A stretch of 32,554 bases of DNA from Rhodobacter capsulatus (GCF_005144475.1 NZ_SWJZ01000107.1:1-32554), one strand, 5' to 3'. Counted from the stretch's first letter, positions 22,152-31,139 are shown. A program made the numbers and translations. Notes: a model not told the origin generated them from the sequence alone.

Positions 22152-23221
22152 TCCGACACCCCCTCGCTGTCATGCACCACCCCGCCGCCGACATTCAGCA
22201 CCGCCACGCCCGCCCGCAAGGTCAGGCTGCGGATGGCCACGTTGAACGCCATTCCGCCCGTCGGCGCAAGCCAGCCGATGGAACCACAATAAACGCCGCG
22301 TTGATCGGGTTCGAGGTCGCGGATGATCTGCATCGCGCGGATCTTCGGCGCCCCGGTGATCGAACCACAGGGGAAAAGCGCCTGACAGATCGCTTCGAAA
22401 TCAACCCCTTGCCGCAGCTGCGCCGTCACGGTCGAGGTCATCTGATGCACCGTCGCATAGGTCTCGATATCGTAAAGCGCGGGCACTTTGACCGATCCGA
22501 TCTCGGCAATCCGGCTCAGATCGTTGCGCAGAAGATCGACGATCATCAGATTTTCGGCGCGATTCTTTTCGGACGCCCGCAGCCAGTCCACCGCCTGCGC
22601 ATCCGCCGCGGGCGTCGCGCCGCGCGCCACCGTGCCCTTCATCGGCCGCACCGTCGCCCGGCCCCGGGCGTCGATGGCGAAAAACAGCTCGGGCGAGCGT
22701 GAGAGCACCGCAAAGTCTTCGGTCTCGACCAGCACGCCATGGCCCACCGGCTGCGCCGCCTTGAGCCGGGCGTAAAGCGCGCGCGGATCGGCGTCACAAT
22801 CGGCGCGCAGCGGAAAGGTCAGGTTGATCTGATAGACATCGCCCGCGGCGATATAGTCCTGCACCCGGGCGAAGGCCTGCAGGTAATCGGCCTGCGTCAC
22901 GGCGGGGGCAAACTGCGGCGCCCGTGGCGCGGGCGCGGGGTCGGGCAAGGGCGCTTCGGGCGCGTCATAGACCCCGAAGAGCATCAGCGGCACCGCGCGA
23001 CCCTCGGGCAGCAAGGGCGCGAGTTTCGCCGAAAAGGCATATCCCAGCTCGTAGCTCAGAAGCCCCGCCAGCCATTTTCCCGCCGCCCGCGCCCGGGCGA
23101 TGGCGTCAAAGGCCGGACCGATTTCGGCCAGGGTCTCGGCCCGGATCACCGCGGACGGCCGCGCAAACCGCGCGGCCCGGCCCTCGGGACCGCGGTCGAA
23201 TTCGAAACTCAGGCTGCCCAC
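22091..23221 (-). CDS. pabB: Aminodeoxychorismate synthase component I
   Basis: This 376-residue protein of the chorismate-binding family aminates chorismate to 4-amino-4-deoxychorismate, with ammonia normally supplied by a PabA glutaminase. Conserved elements are YIAAGDVYQINLTFPL, SPELFFAI, VRPMKGTVARGATP (K195 is the expected active-site lysine), ENLMIVDLLRNDLSRI and FPCGSITGAPKIRAMQIIRD. The PMKGT motif and size separate it from anthranilate synthase TrpE, and the PabC neighbour supports this. I chose GTG at 23219-23221, preceded by a G-rich stretch; a TTG nine codons upstream is less likely. No pabA is in the window, so the amidotransferase must be encoded elsewhere. Confidence 0.92.
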   Translation of the reverse strand: MGSLSFEFDRGPEGRAARFARPSAVIRAETLAEIGPAFDAIARARAAGKWLAGLLSYELGYAFSAKLAPLLPEGRAVPLMLFGVYDAPEAPLPDPAPAPRAPQFAPAVTQADYLQAFARVQDYIAAGDVYQINLTFPLRADCDADPRALYARLKAAQPVGHGVLVETEDFAVLSRSPELFFAIDARGRATVRPMKGTVARGATPAADAQAVDWLRASEKNRAENLMIVDLLRNDLSRIAEIGSVKVPALYDIETYATVHQMTSTVTAQLRQGVDFEAICQALFPCGSITGAPKIRAMQIIRDLEPDQRGVYCGSIGWLAPTGGMAFNVAIRSLTLRAGVAVLNVGGGVVHDSEGVSEWAEALSKAAFVTAPPPMCG

Positions 23222-23278
23222 ATCCCCCCCGCGCTCGCTTCGCCCCAATAAAGCGGGGTTTTGCCGCGCGGCAATGCC

Positions 23279-24427
23279 TCAACCGACAGAAAAATGCCAC
23301 TCTCCGTCACCCAACGCCGGGCTGGCCTTGTCCAGCGCCAGATCCGAGCGCGAAAAGACGATCGGCGTGCGCAGACCGGGCAGGCCCTCGGGCGCAATCC
23401 GCATCCCCCGCGCGGCGATCTGCGGCTCGGCCAAAGCCTCGGCCACGTCGTTGATCGGGCCGCCGGGAATGCCCGCCGCTTCCATCGCCGCGATCAGATC
23501 GGCTTTCGGCCGCGCCGCCGTGACCTCGGCGATACGGGCGCACAGCGCGTCCCGATGCGCCACGCGCCCGGCATTGCTGGCATAATCCGGGTGCGCGGCC
23601 TCTGCGGTCAGACCCAGCATCGCGCACAAGGCCTGAAACTGCCGGTCATTGCCGCAAGCGATGATGAAATGCCCGTCTGCGGCCGGAAACACTTGATACG
23701 GAACGATATTCGGATGTGCATTGCCCAGCCGGTGCGGCACCATCCCGCCCAGAAGATGGTTCATCGCCTGATTGGCGAGCACCCCGACCCCGCAATCCAG
23801 CAGGCTCATGTCGACCTGCTGCCCGCGCCCCGACCGCGCCCGCTCGGCCAGCGCCGCTTGCACCCCGATGACGCCATAAAGCCCGGTGAAAATGTCGATC
23901 CAGGCGACGCCGACCTTTTGCGGCTCGCCGTCCTTCGGCCCGGTCAGATCCATGATCCCGCACATGCCCTGCACCAGAAAATCATAGCCCGGCTGTGCCG
24001 CGCGCGGCCCGGTCTGGCCAAAGCCGGTGACCGAGACATAGACCAGCCCGGGGTTTTCGGCGGCCAGGCTCTCGTAATCCAGACCGAACTTTTTCAACCC
24101 GCCCCGTTTGAAATTCTCGATCACCACATCGGCCTCGGCGATCAGCCGTTTCAGCCGCGCCAGATCATCAATGTTCGAAAAGTCACATTTGACCGAGGTT
24201 TTTCCCCGGTTTGCCGCCTGAAAATAGGCAGCTACGGTTTCAAAAGTACCATCGGGACGCAGCCGTTCGATGAAGGGCGGGCCCCAGCGACGGGTGTCGT
24301 CGCCCTCGGGCGCTTCCACTTTTACAACCTCGGCGCCGAGATCGGCCAGAACCTGACCGATCCAGGGACCGGCGAGTATCCGCGCCAGTTCCACCACCTT
24401 GAGCCCCTTGAGCGGCGCATCGGACAT
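23279..24427 (-). CDS. CaiB/BaiF family CoA transferase
   Basis: This 382-residue family III CoA transferase moves CoA between carboxylic acids. Signatures are GLKVVELARILAGPWIGQVL, ADLGAEVVKVEAPEGDDTRR, ENFKRGGLKKFGLDYESL and VSVTGFGQTGPRAAQPGYDF. The likely catalytic Asp is D178 in GVAWIDIFTGLYG. The substrate pair is not clear. The ATG follows AAGGGAGGG, an excellent site. It lies upstream of pabB on the same strand with a 57-base gap but no functional link is evident. The gene ends with a compact C-terminus (DGEWHFSVG). Confidence 0.9.
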   Translation of the reverse strand: MSDAPLKGLKVVELARILAGPWIGQVLADLGAEVVKVEAPEGDDTRRWGPPFIERLRPDGTFETVAAYFQAANRGKTSVKCDFSNIDDLARLKRLIAEADVVIENFKRGGLKKFGLDYESLAAENPGLVYVSVTGFGQTGPRAAQPGYDFLVQGMCGIMDLTGPKDGEPQKVGVAWIDIFTGLYGVIGVQAALAERARSGRGQQVDMSLLDCGVGVLANQAMNHLLGGMVPHRLGNAHPNIVPYQVFPAADGHFIIACGNDRQFQALCAMLGLTAEAAHPDYASNAGRVAHRDALCARIAEVTAARPKADLIAAMEAAGIPGGPINDVAEALAEPQIAARGMRIAPEGLPGLRTPIVFSRSDLALDKASPALGDGEWHFSVG

Positions 24428-24518
24428 CGGACCCTCCCTTGCTGCACCCTTCCTAGCCCGGGGCGGCGGCCAGATCGACCGCCGTTTTCACCGCCAGATA
24501 TGCCTTTTAGGCATGGGT

Positions 24519-25004
24519 TCAGGGCATCGCATGACCCGACATGTCGGGCGCCTTGCCCGCCGTCGTCACCATGAACTCCACCGGCACCTTGCCCGCATGG
24601 TCAAAGACCAGCGTTCCGGGCAAGAGCACGCCTTCGGCGATCGGTGCGGAAAGCCCCATGAACATCACATGCAGCCCGCCCGGCGCGAATTTCACCGTCG
24701 CCCCCGCGGGCACCTCGACGGCGGCGACATCGACCATCCGGGTCACGCCGCCGGCATCGGTCTCGCTTGCGTGCAGCATCGCCATCGTGGCGAAATCGAC
24801 CTCGACCGCGGTCAACCGGTCGGCGCTGTCGCCCGCATTGACGATGGTGAAATAGCCCGCCGCGGCTTGCGCCCCGCTCATCACCGCCGGGATCGCCGGA
24901 TGGATGATCGTCAGCGCCCCGGCCTGCGCCTCGTGCGCCTGACCCGAAACCGGCGCCAGCGCCAGCATCAGCGCGCAGAGCGGCGCCGCAATTCCCTTGA
25001 TCAT
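24519..25004 (-). CDS. PCu(A)C periplasmic copper chaperone
   Basis: This 161-residue protein has a Sec signal peptide (MIKGIAAPLCALMLALAPVS, with cleavage after GQA) and a cupredoxin-like PCu(A)C domain. The Cu(I) ligands are H78, M90, H112 and M114 in LHASETDAGGVTRM and LHVMFM. They fit the H-x10-M-x21-H-x-M motif except that the first spacing is 11. A C-terminal SGHAMP could add ligands. Such proteins deliver copper to the CuA or CuB site of cytochrome oxidases. The ATG follows GGGGAG by about 7 bases. It lies downstream of putA on the same strand, with no Sco gene beside it. Confidence 0.92.
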   Translation of the reverse strand: MIKGIAAPLCALMLALAPVSGQAHEAQAGALTIIHPAIPAVMSGAQAAAGYFTIVNAGDSADRLTAVEVDFATMAMLHASETDAGGVTRMVDVAAVEVPAGATVKFAPGGLHVMFMGLSAPIAEGVLLPGTLVFDHAGKVPVEFMVTTAGKAPDMSGHAMP

Positions 25005-25071
25005 CTGTGTCTCCCCTGATCGCGCCCGCAGGCGGTGCCGCAAAGTGCCGCAGGCGGGCGCAAAGGGCAAG

Positions 25072-28000
25072 TCACCCCGCCAGCAAAGCCGCGTTGCCGC
25101 CCGCCGCCGTCGTGTCGACGCACAGATGCCGCTCATGCGCGACATGGGCAAGGTCGGGCGCCGCGGTGATCAGCGGCACCAGCGCCCCGGGCCGGGCGGC
25201 CAGCGCGCGGGCATAGGCACGGCCGGTTTCGGCCTCGCCCCACCACAGCACGCCCGCCAAAGGATCCAGCGTTTCCAAGGCCTTGGCGGGCACGGCCCCG
25301 GTTGCCTGCACCGCCTGCCCGCCCAAGACCACAACCGCCGCCGCCTGCGCTGCCGCCGCGTCACGCCCCGGTCCAAGGCAGAGGATCGGGCCGCGCAGAT
25401 GCCGCGTCAGCCGGTTCAGCTCGCCCGTCGGACCGGGCAGGAAGATCTCGGCCAGCTGCGTTTCCACCGCTTCGGGCAGAACCGGCGTCGCCGCCTGCAT
25501 CCAGCCGCCAGTCGCCGCGACCGGCTCGGGCGCATGGAAGCGGCCCAGATACAAAGGCCCGCCCGCCTTCGGCCCGGTGCCCGAAAGCCCCTCGCCGCCA
25601 AAGGGCTGGCTGCCCACCACCGCGCCGATCTGGTTGCGGTTCACATAAATGTTGCCCGCCCGGATCGTCTCGGCCACGGTTTCGACGCGGGCATCGATGC
25701 GCGAATGCAGCGCGAAAGTCAGCCCATAGCCACGCGCATTGATCGCCGCGATCACCGCGGGCAGGTCCTCGGCGGCGAATGTTGCAAGATGCAACACCGG
25801 CCCGAAGATTTCACGCGGAAGATCGGCAATGCCGCTGACGCGCAGCAGCGCCGGGGCAACGAAATGCCCGCCTTCGGGCGCAGTGCTGCGGTGCAGGAGG
25901 CGCCCCGCATTCTCGGCCAGATAGGCCTCGATTCCGGCCCGGGCCTCGGCGTCGATCACCGGGCCGACATCGGTCGACAGATGCGCCGGATCGCCCGAAA
26001 CCAGCTCGTCCATCGCGCCTTTCAGCATCTCGATCAGATGGGGCGCGATGTCCTCCTGCACGTAAAGGCAGCGCAGCGCCGAGCAGCGCTGCCCGGCCGA
26101 ACGGAAGGCCGAGGCGACGACATCGCGCACCGCCTGTTCGGGCAGCGCCGTGCTGTCGACGATCATCGCATTCAGCCCGCCGGTTTCCGCGATCAGCGGC
26201 GTGCCGGGCGCCAGATGCTCGGCCATCGTGCGGGCGATGATCTGCGCGGTCTCGGTCGAGCCGGTGAAAACCACACCCTTGACGCGCGGATCGCGGGTCA
26301 GCGCGGCGCCGACGGTCGGGCCGTCGCCGGGCAGCAACTGCAGCGCCGCCGCGGGAACCCCGGCCCGATGCAGCAGCCGCACGGCAAGGGCGGCGATCAC
26401 CGGGGTCTGCTCGGCGGGCTTCGCGAGCACCGCATTGCCCGCCATCAAACCCGCCGCGATCTGGCCGGTGAAGATCGCGAGCGGGAAGTTCCACGGGCTG
26501 ATCGCCACGACGGCACCGCGCGGGGAACGCGGGTCCGCGGCGCCCTCGGCCGCATAATAGCGCAGAAAATCAACAGCCTCGCGCAGCTCCGACACGGCAT
26601 CGCCAAGCGTCTTGCCCGCTTCCTGCGCCAACGCGGCAAAGATCGGACCGAAGCTTTCCTCATACAGATCGGCGGCGCGGCGCAGCACCGCCGCACGCTC
26701 TGCCGCGGGCGACGACCAGACCTGCGCGGCATCGAGAGCCACCGCCACCGTCGCCGCATCGGCCTCGGTCACCTGCGCCACAACCGCCCCGCTGGCCGGG
26801 TTCCGCACCGGGCGCAGCGTGCCCGAGACCGGCCCGGCCACGATCGGCGCGGCGTCAGGCAGGGTCACGGCCCGCGCGGTTTCGATCCGCGCCAGAACCT
26901 CGGGGTCGCTCAGATCGAAGCCCTGCGCATTGACCCGGCCCGCACCGAAAAGATCCGCAGGCGCCAGAAGCCCGCGCGGTGCCCGCGCCATGGGCAGGGC
27001 CGCAAAGGGACAGGCCGCGACCTCACTTGGCGGCACGCTTTCGTTGACGATCTGATTGACGAAAGACGAATTCGCGCCGTTCTCCAGAAGCCGCCGCACC
27101 AGATAGGCGAGCAGGTCGCGATGCGCCCCCACCGGCGCGTAAATCCGGCAACGCCCGCCGGTTTCGCGCAGCACGATGTCATGCAGCCGCGCGCCCATCC
27201 CGTGCAGGCGCTGGAACTCGAACGGCCGTCCCGCGGCCATCTCCAGCACCGCCGCGACCGTATGTGCATTATGCGTCGCAAATTGCGGATAGATGCAATC
27301 GTCCAGCCCGAAAAGCTTTGCCGCAAGGCAGATATAGGCGACATCGGTGCCGGTTTTCGAGGTGAAAAGCGGAAAGCCCGGATGGCCCTCGACCTGGGCG
27401 CGCTTCATTTCGGCGTCCCAATAGGCGCCCTTCACCAGCCGGATGTTGATCCGCCGCCCGGTCGCCCGCGCCATCGCGGCCAGCGCGTCGATCGCCGCCC
27501 CGGCGCGCTTGCCATAGGCCTGCACCACGGCGCCAAAGCCCTGCCAGCCCGCGGTTTCGGGATCGGCCATCACCGCCGCCATGACGCGCAAGGACAGCGC
27601 CAGCCGGTCCTGTTCCTCGGCGTCGATGTGCAGCGCGATCCCCGCCGCCGCCGCCGCCCGCGCCAGATCGCGCACGACCGGCACAAGCTCGGCCATCACC
27701 CGCGCCTCCTGCGCCACCTCGTAGCGCGGATGCAGCGCCGACAGCTTGATCGAAATCCCCGGATTGGCCGCGATCGAGCCCTTGGTCGCCGCCGTGCCGA
27801 TCGCCGTGATCGCCTGCGCATAGGCCCGCCGGTAGCGGTCTGCATCGGCCCGGGTCAGCGCCGCCTCGCCCAGCATGTCATAGCTGAAGGTGTAACCCTC
27901 GGCCTCGCGCTTTTGCGCGCGTTCCAAAGCCTTTTCAATGGTTTCGCCCAGAACGAACTGGCGGCCCATCTCGCGCATCGCCTGCCCCACGGCGGCGCGG

Positions 28001-28455
28001 ATGACCGGCTCGCCCAGCCGCCGCATCGCGCCGCGCAGGGTTCCGGCGATGCCGCCCGCGCCATCGTCCAGCACCTTGCCCGTCAGCATCAGCGCCCAGG
28101 TCGAGGCATTGACCAGCGAGGAGGCCGCCGTGCCCAGATGCTTGCCCCAGTCCGAGGGGGCGATCTTGTCCTCGATCAGCGCGTCGATCGTCGCGGTGTC
28201 GGGCACGCGCAGCATCGCCTCGGCCAGACACATCAGCGCCACGCCCTCGCGCGTCGACAGCCCGTATTGCGCGAGGAAATGCTCCATCAGGCTTGGCTTC
28301 GCCTCGGCCCGGATCCGCGCCACCAGATCGGCGCCGCGCGCCGCGATCCGGTCAAGCTGCGGCTGCGACAGCGCCGCCTGCGCGACAAGCGCCGCCAGAA
28401 CCTCGGCCTCGGGGGCGAATTTGGCCTGCGGGCCAAGGGCGGAAAGATCGGTCAT
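25072..28455 (-). CDS. putA: Bifunctional proline dehydrogenase / P5C dehydrogenase
   Basis: This 1127-residue enzyme oxidises proline to glutamate in two steps. FAD-dependent proline dehydrogenase occupies residues ~130-430 (ISIKLSALHPRYEVAQEARV, LHIDAEEQDRL, RLVKGAYWDAEMKRAQVEG). The NAD-dependent aldehyde dehydrogenase lies at ~530-1000 (ISPWNFPLAIFTGQIAAGLM, GSTE, AETGGLNAMIVDS with the general base Glu, and SAGQRCSALRCLYVQ with the nucleophile Cys near ~790). A C-terminal ~100-residue region follows. The N-terminus starts directly with the helical arm, with no ribbon-helix-helix DNA-binding domain, so PutA is not its own repressor here. The ATG follows CAGGAG. The divergent putR should provide activation in response to proline. 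Confidence 0.96.
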   Translation of the reverse strand: MTDLSALGPQAKFAPEAEVLAALVAQAALSQPQLDRIAARGADLVARIRAEAKPSLMEHFLAQYGLSTREGVALMCLAEAMLRVPDTATIDALIEDKIAPSDWGKHLGTAASSLVNASTWALMLTGKVLDDGAGGIAGTLRGAMRRLGEPVIRAAVGQAMREMGRQFVLGETIEKALERAQKREAEGYTFSYDMLGEAALTRADADRYRRAYAQAITAIGTAATKGSIAANPGISIKLSALHPRYEVAQEARVMAELVPVVRDLARAAAAAGIALHIDAEEQDRLALSLRVMAAVMADPETAGWQGFGAVVQAYGKRAGAAIDALAAMARATGRRINIRLVKGAYWDAEMKRAQVEGHPGFPLFTSKTGTDVAYICLAAKLFGLDDCIYPQFATHNAHTVAAVLEMAAGRPFEFQRLHGMGARLHDIVLRETGGRCRIYAPVGAHRDLLAYLVRRLLENGANSSFVNQIVNESVPPSEVAACPFAALPMARAPRGLLAPADLFGAGRVNAQGFDLSDPEVLARIETARAVTLPDAAPIVAGPVSGTLRPVRNPASGAVVAQVTEADAATVAVALDAAQVWSSPAAERAAVLRRAADLYEESFGPIFAALAQEAGKTLGDAVSELREAVDFLRYYAAEGAADPRSPRGAVVAISPWNFPLAIFTGQIAAGLMAGNAVLAKPAEQTPVIAALAVRLLHRAGVPAAALQLLPGDGPTVGAALTRDPRVKGVVFTGSTETAQIIARTMAEHLAPGTPLIAETGGLNAMIVDSTALPEQAVRDVVASAFRSAGQRCSALRCLYVQEDIAPHLIEMLKGAMDELVSGDPAHLSTDVGPVIDAEARAGIEAYLAENAGRLLHRSTAPEGGHFVAPALLRVSGIADLPREIFGPVLHLATFAAEDLPAVIAAINARGYGLTFALHSRIDARVETVAETIRAGNIYVNRNQIGAVVGSQPFGGEGLSGTGPKAGGPLYLGRFHAPEPVAATGGWMQAATPVLPEAVETQLAEIFLPGPTGELNRLTRHLRGPILCLGPGRDAAAAQAAAVVVLGGQAVQATGAVPAKALETLDPLAGVLWWGEAETGRAYARALAARPGALVPLITAAPDLAHVAHERHLCVDTTAAGGNAALLAG

Positions 28456-28564
28456 GGTCGGGCACTCCTGGGGCGTTTCCCCGATGATACCAGCAAGGCG
28501 CTGGACGATGTGACCATTCAAAGCCATCATGACAGGCGATCCGACCAAAGATAGGGCCAAAAAC
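28456..28564. promoter_or_regulatory. Divergent putA/putR control region with palindromic candidate operator
   Basis: CCAGCAAGGCGCTGG at 28490-28504 is a 15-base palindrome with perfect 5-base arms, the size of an Lrp-family site. On the putA strand TATCAT (28484-28489) would be a good -10, but no -35 stands at 17 bases (CACATC), consistent with activator dependence. I infer that PutR binds here to switch on putA. Confidence 0.45.
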
Positions 28565-29029
28565 GTGACCGACCCGATTGACGCCACCGACCGGCGCATC
28601 CTGCACGAGCTGTGCGCGAACGCCCGGATTCCGGTCACCGAGCTTGCCCGCAAGGTCGGGTTGTCGAAAACCCCGGTCGCGGCGCGCATCCGCGCGATGG
28701 AGGAGATGGGGCTGATCACCGGCTACCGCGCGATGCTCTCGCCGATCCAGCTGGGGCTGATCCATGTCACCTATGTCGAGGTGAAACTGTCCGACACAAG
28801 GCAAAAGGCGCTGGAGCAGTTCAACGCCGCGGTGCGCGAAATCCCCGAGGTCGAGGAATGCTACATGATCGCCGGGGGCTTCGATTACCTGCTGAAGGTG
28901 CGCAGCCATGACATCGCGGAATACCGCAAGATCATGGGGGAGAAGCTTTCGGCGCTACCGCATGTGGCGGCAACCTCGAGCTATGTCGCGATGGAAGCGG
29001 TGGTGGAGCAGAACTCCCCCAGCCTGTGA
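28565..29029 (+). CDS. putR: Lrp/AsnC-type regulator of proline catabolism
   Basis: This 154-residue regulator has an N-terminal winged helix-turn-helix (IDATDRRILHELCANARIPV, TELARKVGLSKTPVAARIRA) and a C-terminal RAM ligand-binding domain (VPE-like VREIPEVEECYMIAGGFDYL, LSALPHVAATSSYVAMEAVV). The Lrp-type PutR of R. capsulatus activates putA with proline as signal, and this gene's divergent position next to putA fits that. The start is chosen as GTG at 28565 with AGGG upstream. ATG at 28529 would add 12 residues but has no ribosome binding site. The gene ends 2 bases before the convergent selD. Confidence 0.92.
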   Translation: MTDPIDATDRRILHELCANARIPVTELARKVGLSKTPVAARIRAMEEMGLITGYRAMLSPIQLGLIHVTYVEVKLSDTRQKALEQFNAAVREIPEVEECYMIAGGFDYLLKVRSHDIAEYRKIMGEKLSALPHVAATSSYVAMEAVVEQNSPSL

Positions 29030-29031
29030 TC

Positions 29032-30096
29032 TCAGACGATGCGCAGCCGCGGCGTGGCGCTTTCGCCCAGCACCCGGCCCACCGCGGCGGCATGATCGAA
29101 GCCGTGACGGCGGAAGGTCGACAGCACCGCCTCGACCGCCTCGGGCGCGCAGGCGACCAGAAGCCCGCCCGAGGTCTGCGGATCGGTCAGAAGCCCGCGG
29201 TCGAGATCCCCAAGGTCCGCGGGCAGGTCGATCCCGGCGCCGTAGCTTGCCCAGTTCCGCCCCGAGGCGCCGGTCAGATGGCCCTCGGCCGCGGCCTCCA
29301 TCACGCCGGGCAGACGCGGCACCGCGGCCCAGCAAATTTCGATGTCGCAGCCCGATCCGCGCGCCATTTCAAGACCATGGCCGCCAAGGCCGAAGCCCGT
29401 CACATCGGTCATCGCATGCACGTCGTCCATCTCGCCCAGATCGGCGCCGGGCGTGTTCAGCTGCGTCACCGAGGCGATCAGCTCGGCTTCGGCAAAGGGC
29501 GGCAGCTGGCCCTTTTTCAACGCGCCCGACAGCACGCCGACGCCGATCCGCTTGCCCAGCACAAGCACATCGCCCGGCCGCGCCCCCGCATTGGTCTTGA
29601 CCCGGTCGGGATGCACCAGCCCCAGCGCCACCAGACCATAGATCGGCTCGACGGAATCGATCGTATGCCCGCCCGCCACCGGAATGCCCGCCGCGGCGCA
29701 GACCTCGGCCCCGCCCTTCAGGATCGCGCCGATGGTGGCCTCGGACAGAACCTTGATCGGCATGCCGACGATCGCCAGCGCCAGGATCGGCCGCCCGCCC
29801 ATGGCGTAGACGTCAGAGAGCGCATTCGTCGCGGCGATACGGCCGAAATCGCGCGCGTCATCGACGATGGGCATGAAGAAATCCGTCGTCGCGACAAGGG
29901 CTTGGCCGTCATTGAGCCGCCAGACCGCGGCATCGTCGGCGGTCGCGATGCCCACCATCAGATCCTTGGGCACCAAGGGCACGAGGGTATCGGAGAGGAT
30001 CCGTTCCAGCACGCCGGGCGCGATCTTGCAGCCACAGCCGCCCCCATGCGACAGCGAGGTCAGCCGCGGCTCGGTCTTCGGGGCGGTATCGGTCAT
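29032..30096 (-). CDS. selD: Selenide, water dikinase (selenophosphate synthetase)
   Basis: This 354-residue enzyme makes selenophosphate from selenide and ATP. The catalytic loop is SLSHGGGCGCK, with C21 and K24 corresponding to Cys17 and Lys20 of E. coli SelD. It uses cysteine, not selenocysteine. Other signatures are TTDFFMPIVDDARDFGRIAA, TNALSDVYAMGGRPILALAI, VAGGHTIDSVEPIYGLVALG, MTDVTGFGLGGHGLEMARGS and LLTDPQTSGGLL. The ATG follows AGGAG by 6 bases. No selA, selB or mnmH is nearby, so whether selenophosphate goes to selenocysteine or 2-selenouridine cannot be told here. It is divergent from the universal stress gene. Confidence 0.96.
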   Translation of the reverse strand: MTDTAPKTEPRLTSLSHGGGCGCKIAPGVLERILSDTLVPLVPKDLMVGIATADDAAVWRLNDGQALVATTDFFMPIVDDARDFGRIAATNALSDVYAMGGRPILALAIVGMPIKVLSEATIGAILKGGAEVCAAAGIPVAGGHTIDSVEPIYGLVALGLVHPDRVKTNAGARPGDVLVLGKRIGVGVLSGALKKGQLPPFAEAELIASVTQLNTPGADLGEMDDVHAMTDVTGFGLGGHGLEMARGSGCDIEICWAAVPRLPGVMEAAAEGHLTGASGRNWASYGAGIDLPADLGDLDRGLLTDPQTSGGLLVACAPEAVEAVLSTFRRHGFDHAAAVGRVLGESATPRLRIV

Positions 30097-30126
30097 CGCG
30101 AACTCCTGTGGCGCCGAAACTGCGCG

Positions 30127-30155
30127 CTTATAGGCGCAGCCCCGCGCCGGGCCAA
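30127..30155 (-). promoter_or_regulatory. Probable selD promoter
   Basis: On the minus strand TTGGCC (30150-30155) and TATAAG (30127-30132) are separated by exactly 17 bases. This good sigma-70 match would start transcription about 25 bases upstream of the selD start codon. Confidence 0.55.
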
Positions 30156-30195
30156 GCATGATTGCGCAAAACCTGCCCTGCGTCCCCGTCCCAGC

Positions 30196-30224
30196 TTGGA
30201 TTTGGCCCAAAAGCCGTGTATCCG
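30196..30224 (+). promoter_or_regulatory. Putative promoter of the universal stress gene
   Basis: TTGGAT (30196-30201) and TATCCG (30219-30224) are separated by 17 bases on the plus strand, about 55 bases before the start codon at 30279. Confidence 0.4.
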
Positions 30225-30278
30225 GCGGCGCGGCCCGGCCCGCGCGAGAGTCGCGCACCGCCGCCGTCAGGAGGACAG

Positions 30279-31133
30279 ATGACCGGGAAGATCGTCGCAT
30301 TCGTCGATGGCTCGATCTACGCCACAAGCGTGTGCGACCATGCGGCCTGGATTTCGAAACGCACCGGCGCGCCGGTGCAGCTGGTCCATGTGCTGCGCCC
30401 CTCGGGTGCGCCGGCGCTGACCGATCCCTCCGAACCGGCGCCGCTGGGCGCGCGCAGCGGGGTGATGGAAGAACTTGCGGCGCTGGACGCGCAGCGGGCG
30501 CGGCTGATGGCGGCGCATGGGCGCGCGCTGATCGACGACGCCCGGATGCTGCTGGAAAAGGCCGGTGTGGCCGAGATCTCGGCCGAGCTGCGGCAGGGCG
30601 ATCTGCTGGCCACCGTGCAGGATGTCGAGGCCGAGGCGCGGGTGATCCTTTTGGGCAAGCGCGGCGAGGATGCCGATCAGGCGATGGATCATCTGGGCGC
30701 CAATCTGGAACGGATCGTGCGCTCCTGTGCGCGGCCGGTGTTTGTCGCCTCGCGCGCCTTCAAGCCGATCGAGCGGGTGCTGGTCGCCTATGACGGCGGC
30801 GTTTCGGCGATGAAGGCGGTCGATCACATCTCGCGCAGCACGCTTTTCCCCGGGCTGTCGGTGCAGATCGCCGCGGTGGGGCAGGCCACGCCCGAGGTGA
30901 AAAAGGGTCTGGAAGCGGCGCGGGCGATGCTGGCCGCGGCCGGGATCGCGGCGGAAACCACGGTGCTGGCGGGCCAGCCCGAGGCGGCGCTGCGCAAACT
31001 GGCCGAGGAAGAGAAATTCGATCTGCTGGTGATGGGCGCCTATGGCCATTCGCGGATCCGCAGCCTGATCATCGGCTCGACCACCACCGCCACGATGCGC
31101 GCCTGCAAGGTGCCGGTGGTGCTGATCCGCTGA
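30279..31133 (+). CDS. Tandem-domain universal stress protein
   Basis: This 284-residue cytoplasmic protein has two USP domains (about 1-145 and 150-284). Domain 1 starts MTGKIVAFVDGSIYATSVCD but lacks the nucleotide motif. Domain 2 starts RVLVAYDGGVSAMKAV and ends with GAYGHSRIRSLIIGSTTTAT, which fits the ATP-binding pattern G-x2-G-x9-G-S/T. One active and one degenerate domain is common in tandem UspE-like proteins, which support survival under stress. The ATG follows AGGAGG by 6 bases. It is preceded by a plausible promoter and ends 6 bases before the convergent gene at 31140. Confidence 0.92.
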   Translation: MTGKIVAFVDGSIYATSVCDHAAWISKRTGAPVQLVHVLRPSGAPALTDPSEPAPLGARSGVMEELAALDAQRARLMAAHGRALIDDARMLLEKAGVAEISAELRQGDLLATVQDVEAEARVILLGKRGEDADQAMDHLGANLERIVRSCARPVFVASRAFKPIERVLVAYDGGVSAMKAVDHISRSTLFPGLSVQIAAVGQATPEVKKGLEAARAMLAAAGIAAETTVLAGQPEAALRKLAEEEKFDLLVMGAYGHSRIRSLIIGSTTTATMRACKVPVVLIR

Positions 31134-31139
31134 GCCCGC

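Noticed and set aside
23222-23278. A possible terminator after the CoA transferase gene (CCCC...GGGG followed by TTTT)
   Set aside because: The stem is only four base pairs and the T-run lies on the plus strand, while both flanking genes are on the minus strand.
24997-28554. A plus-strand open frame of 1185 codons opposite putA
   Set aside because: It is a shadow of the putA coding frame in GC-rich DNA. Its product is Arg/His/Pro/Gln-rich with no recognisable domain, while the minus strand gives a full PutA.
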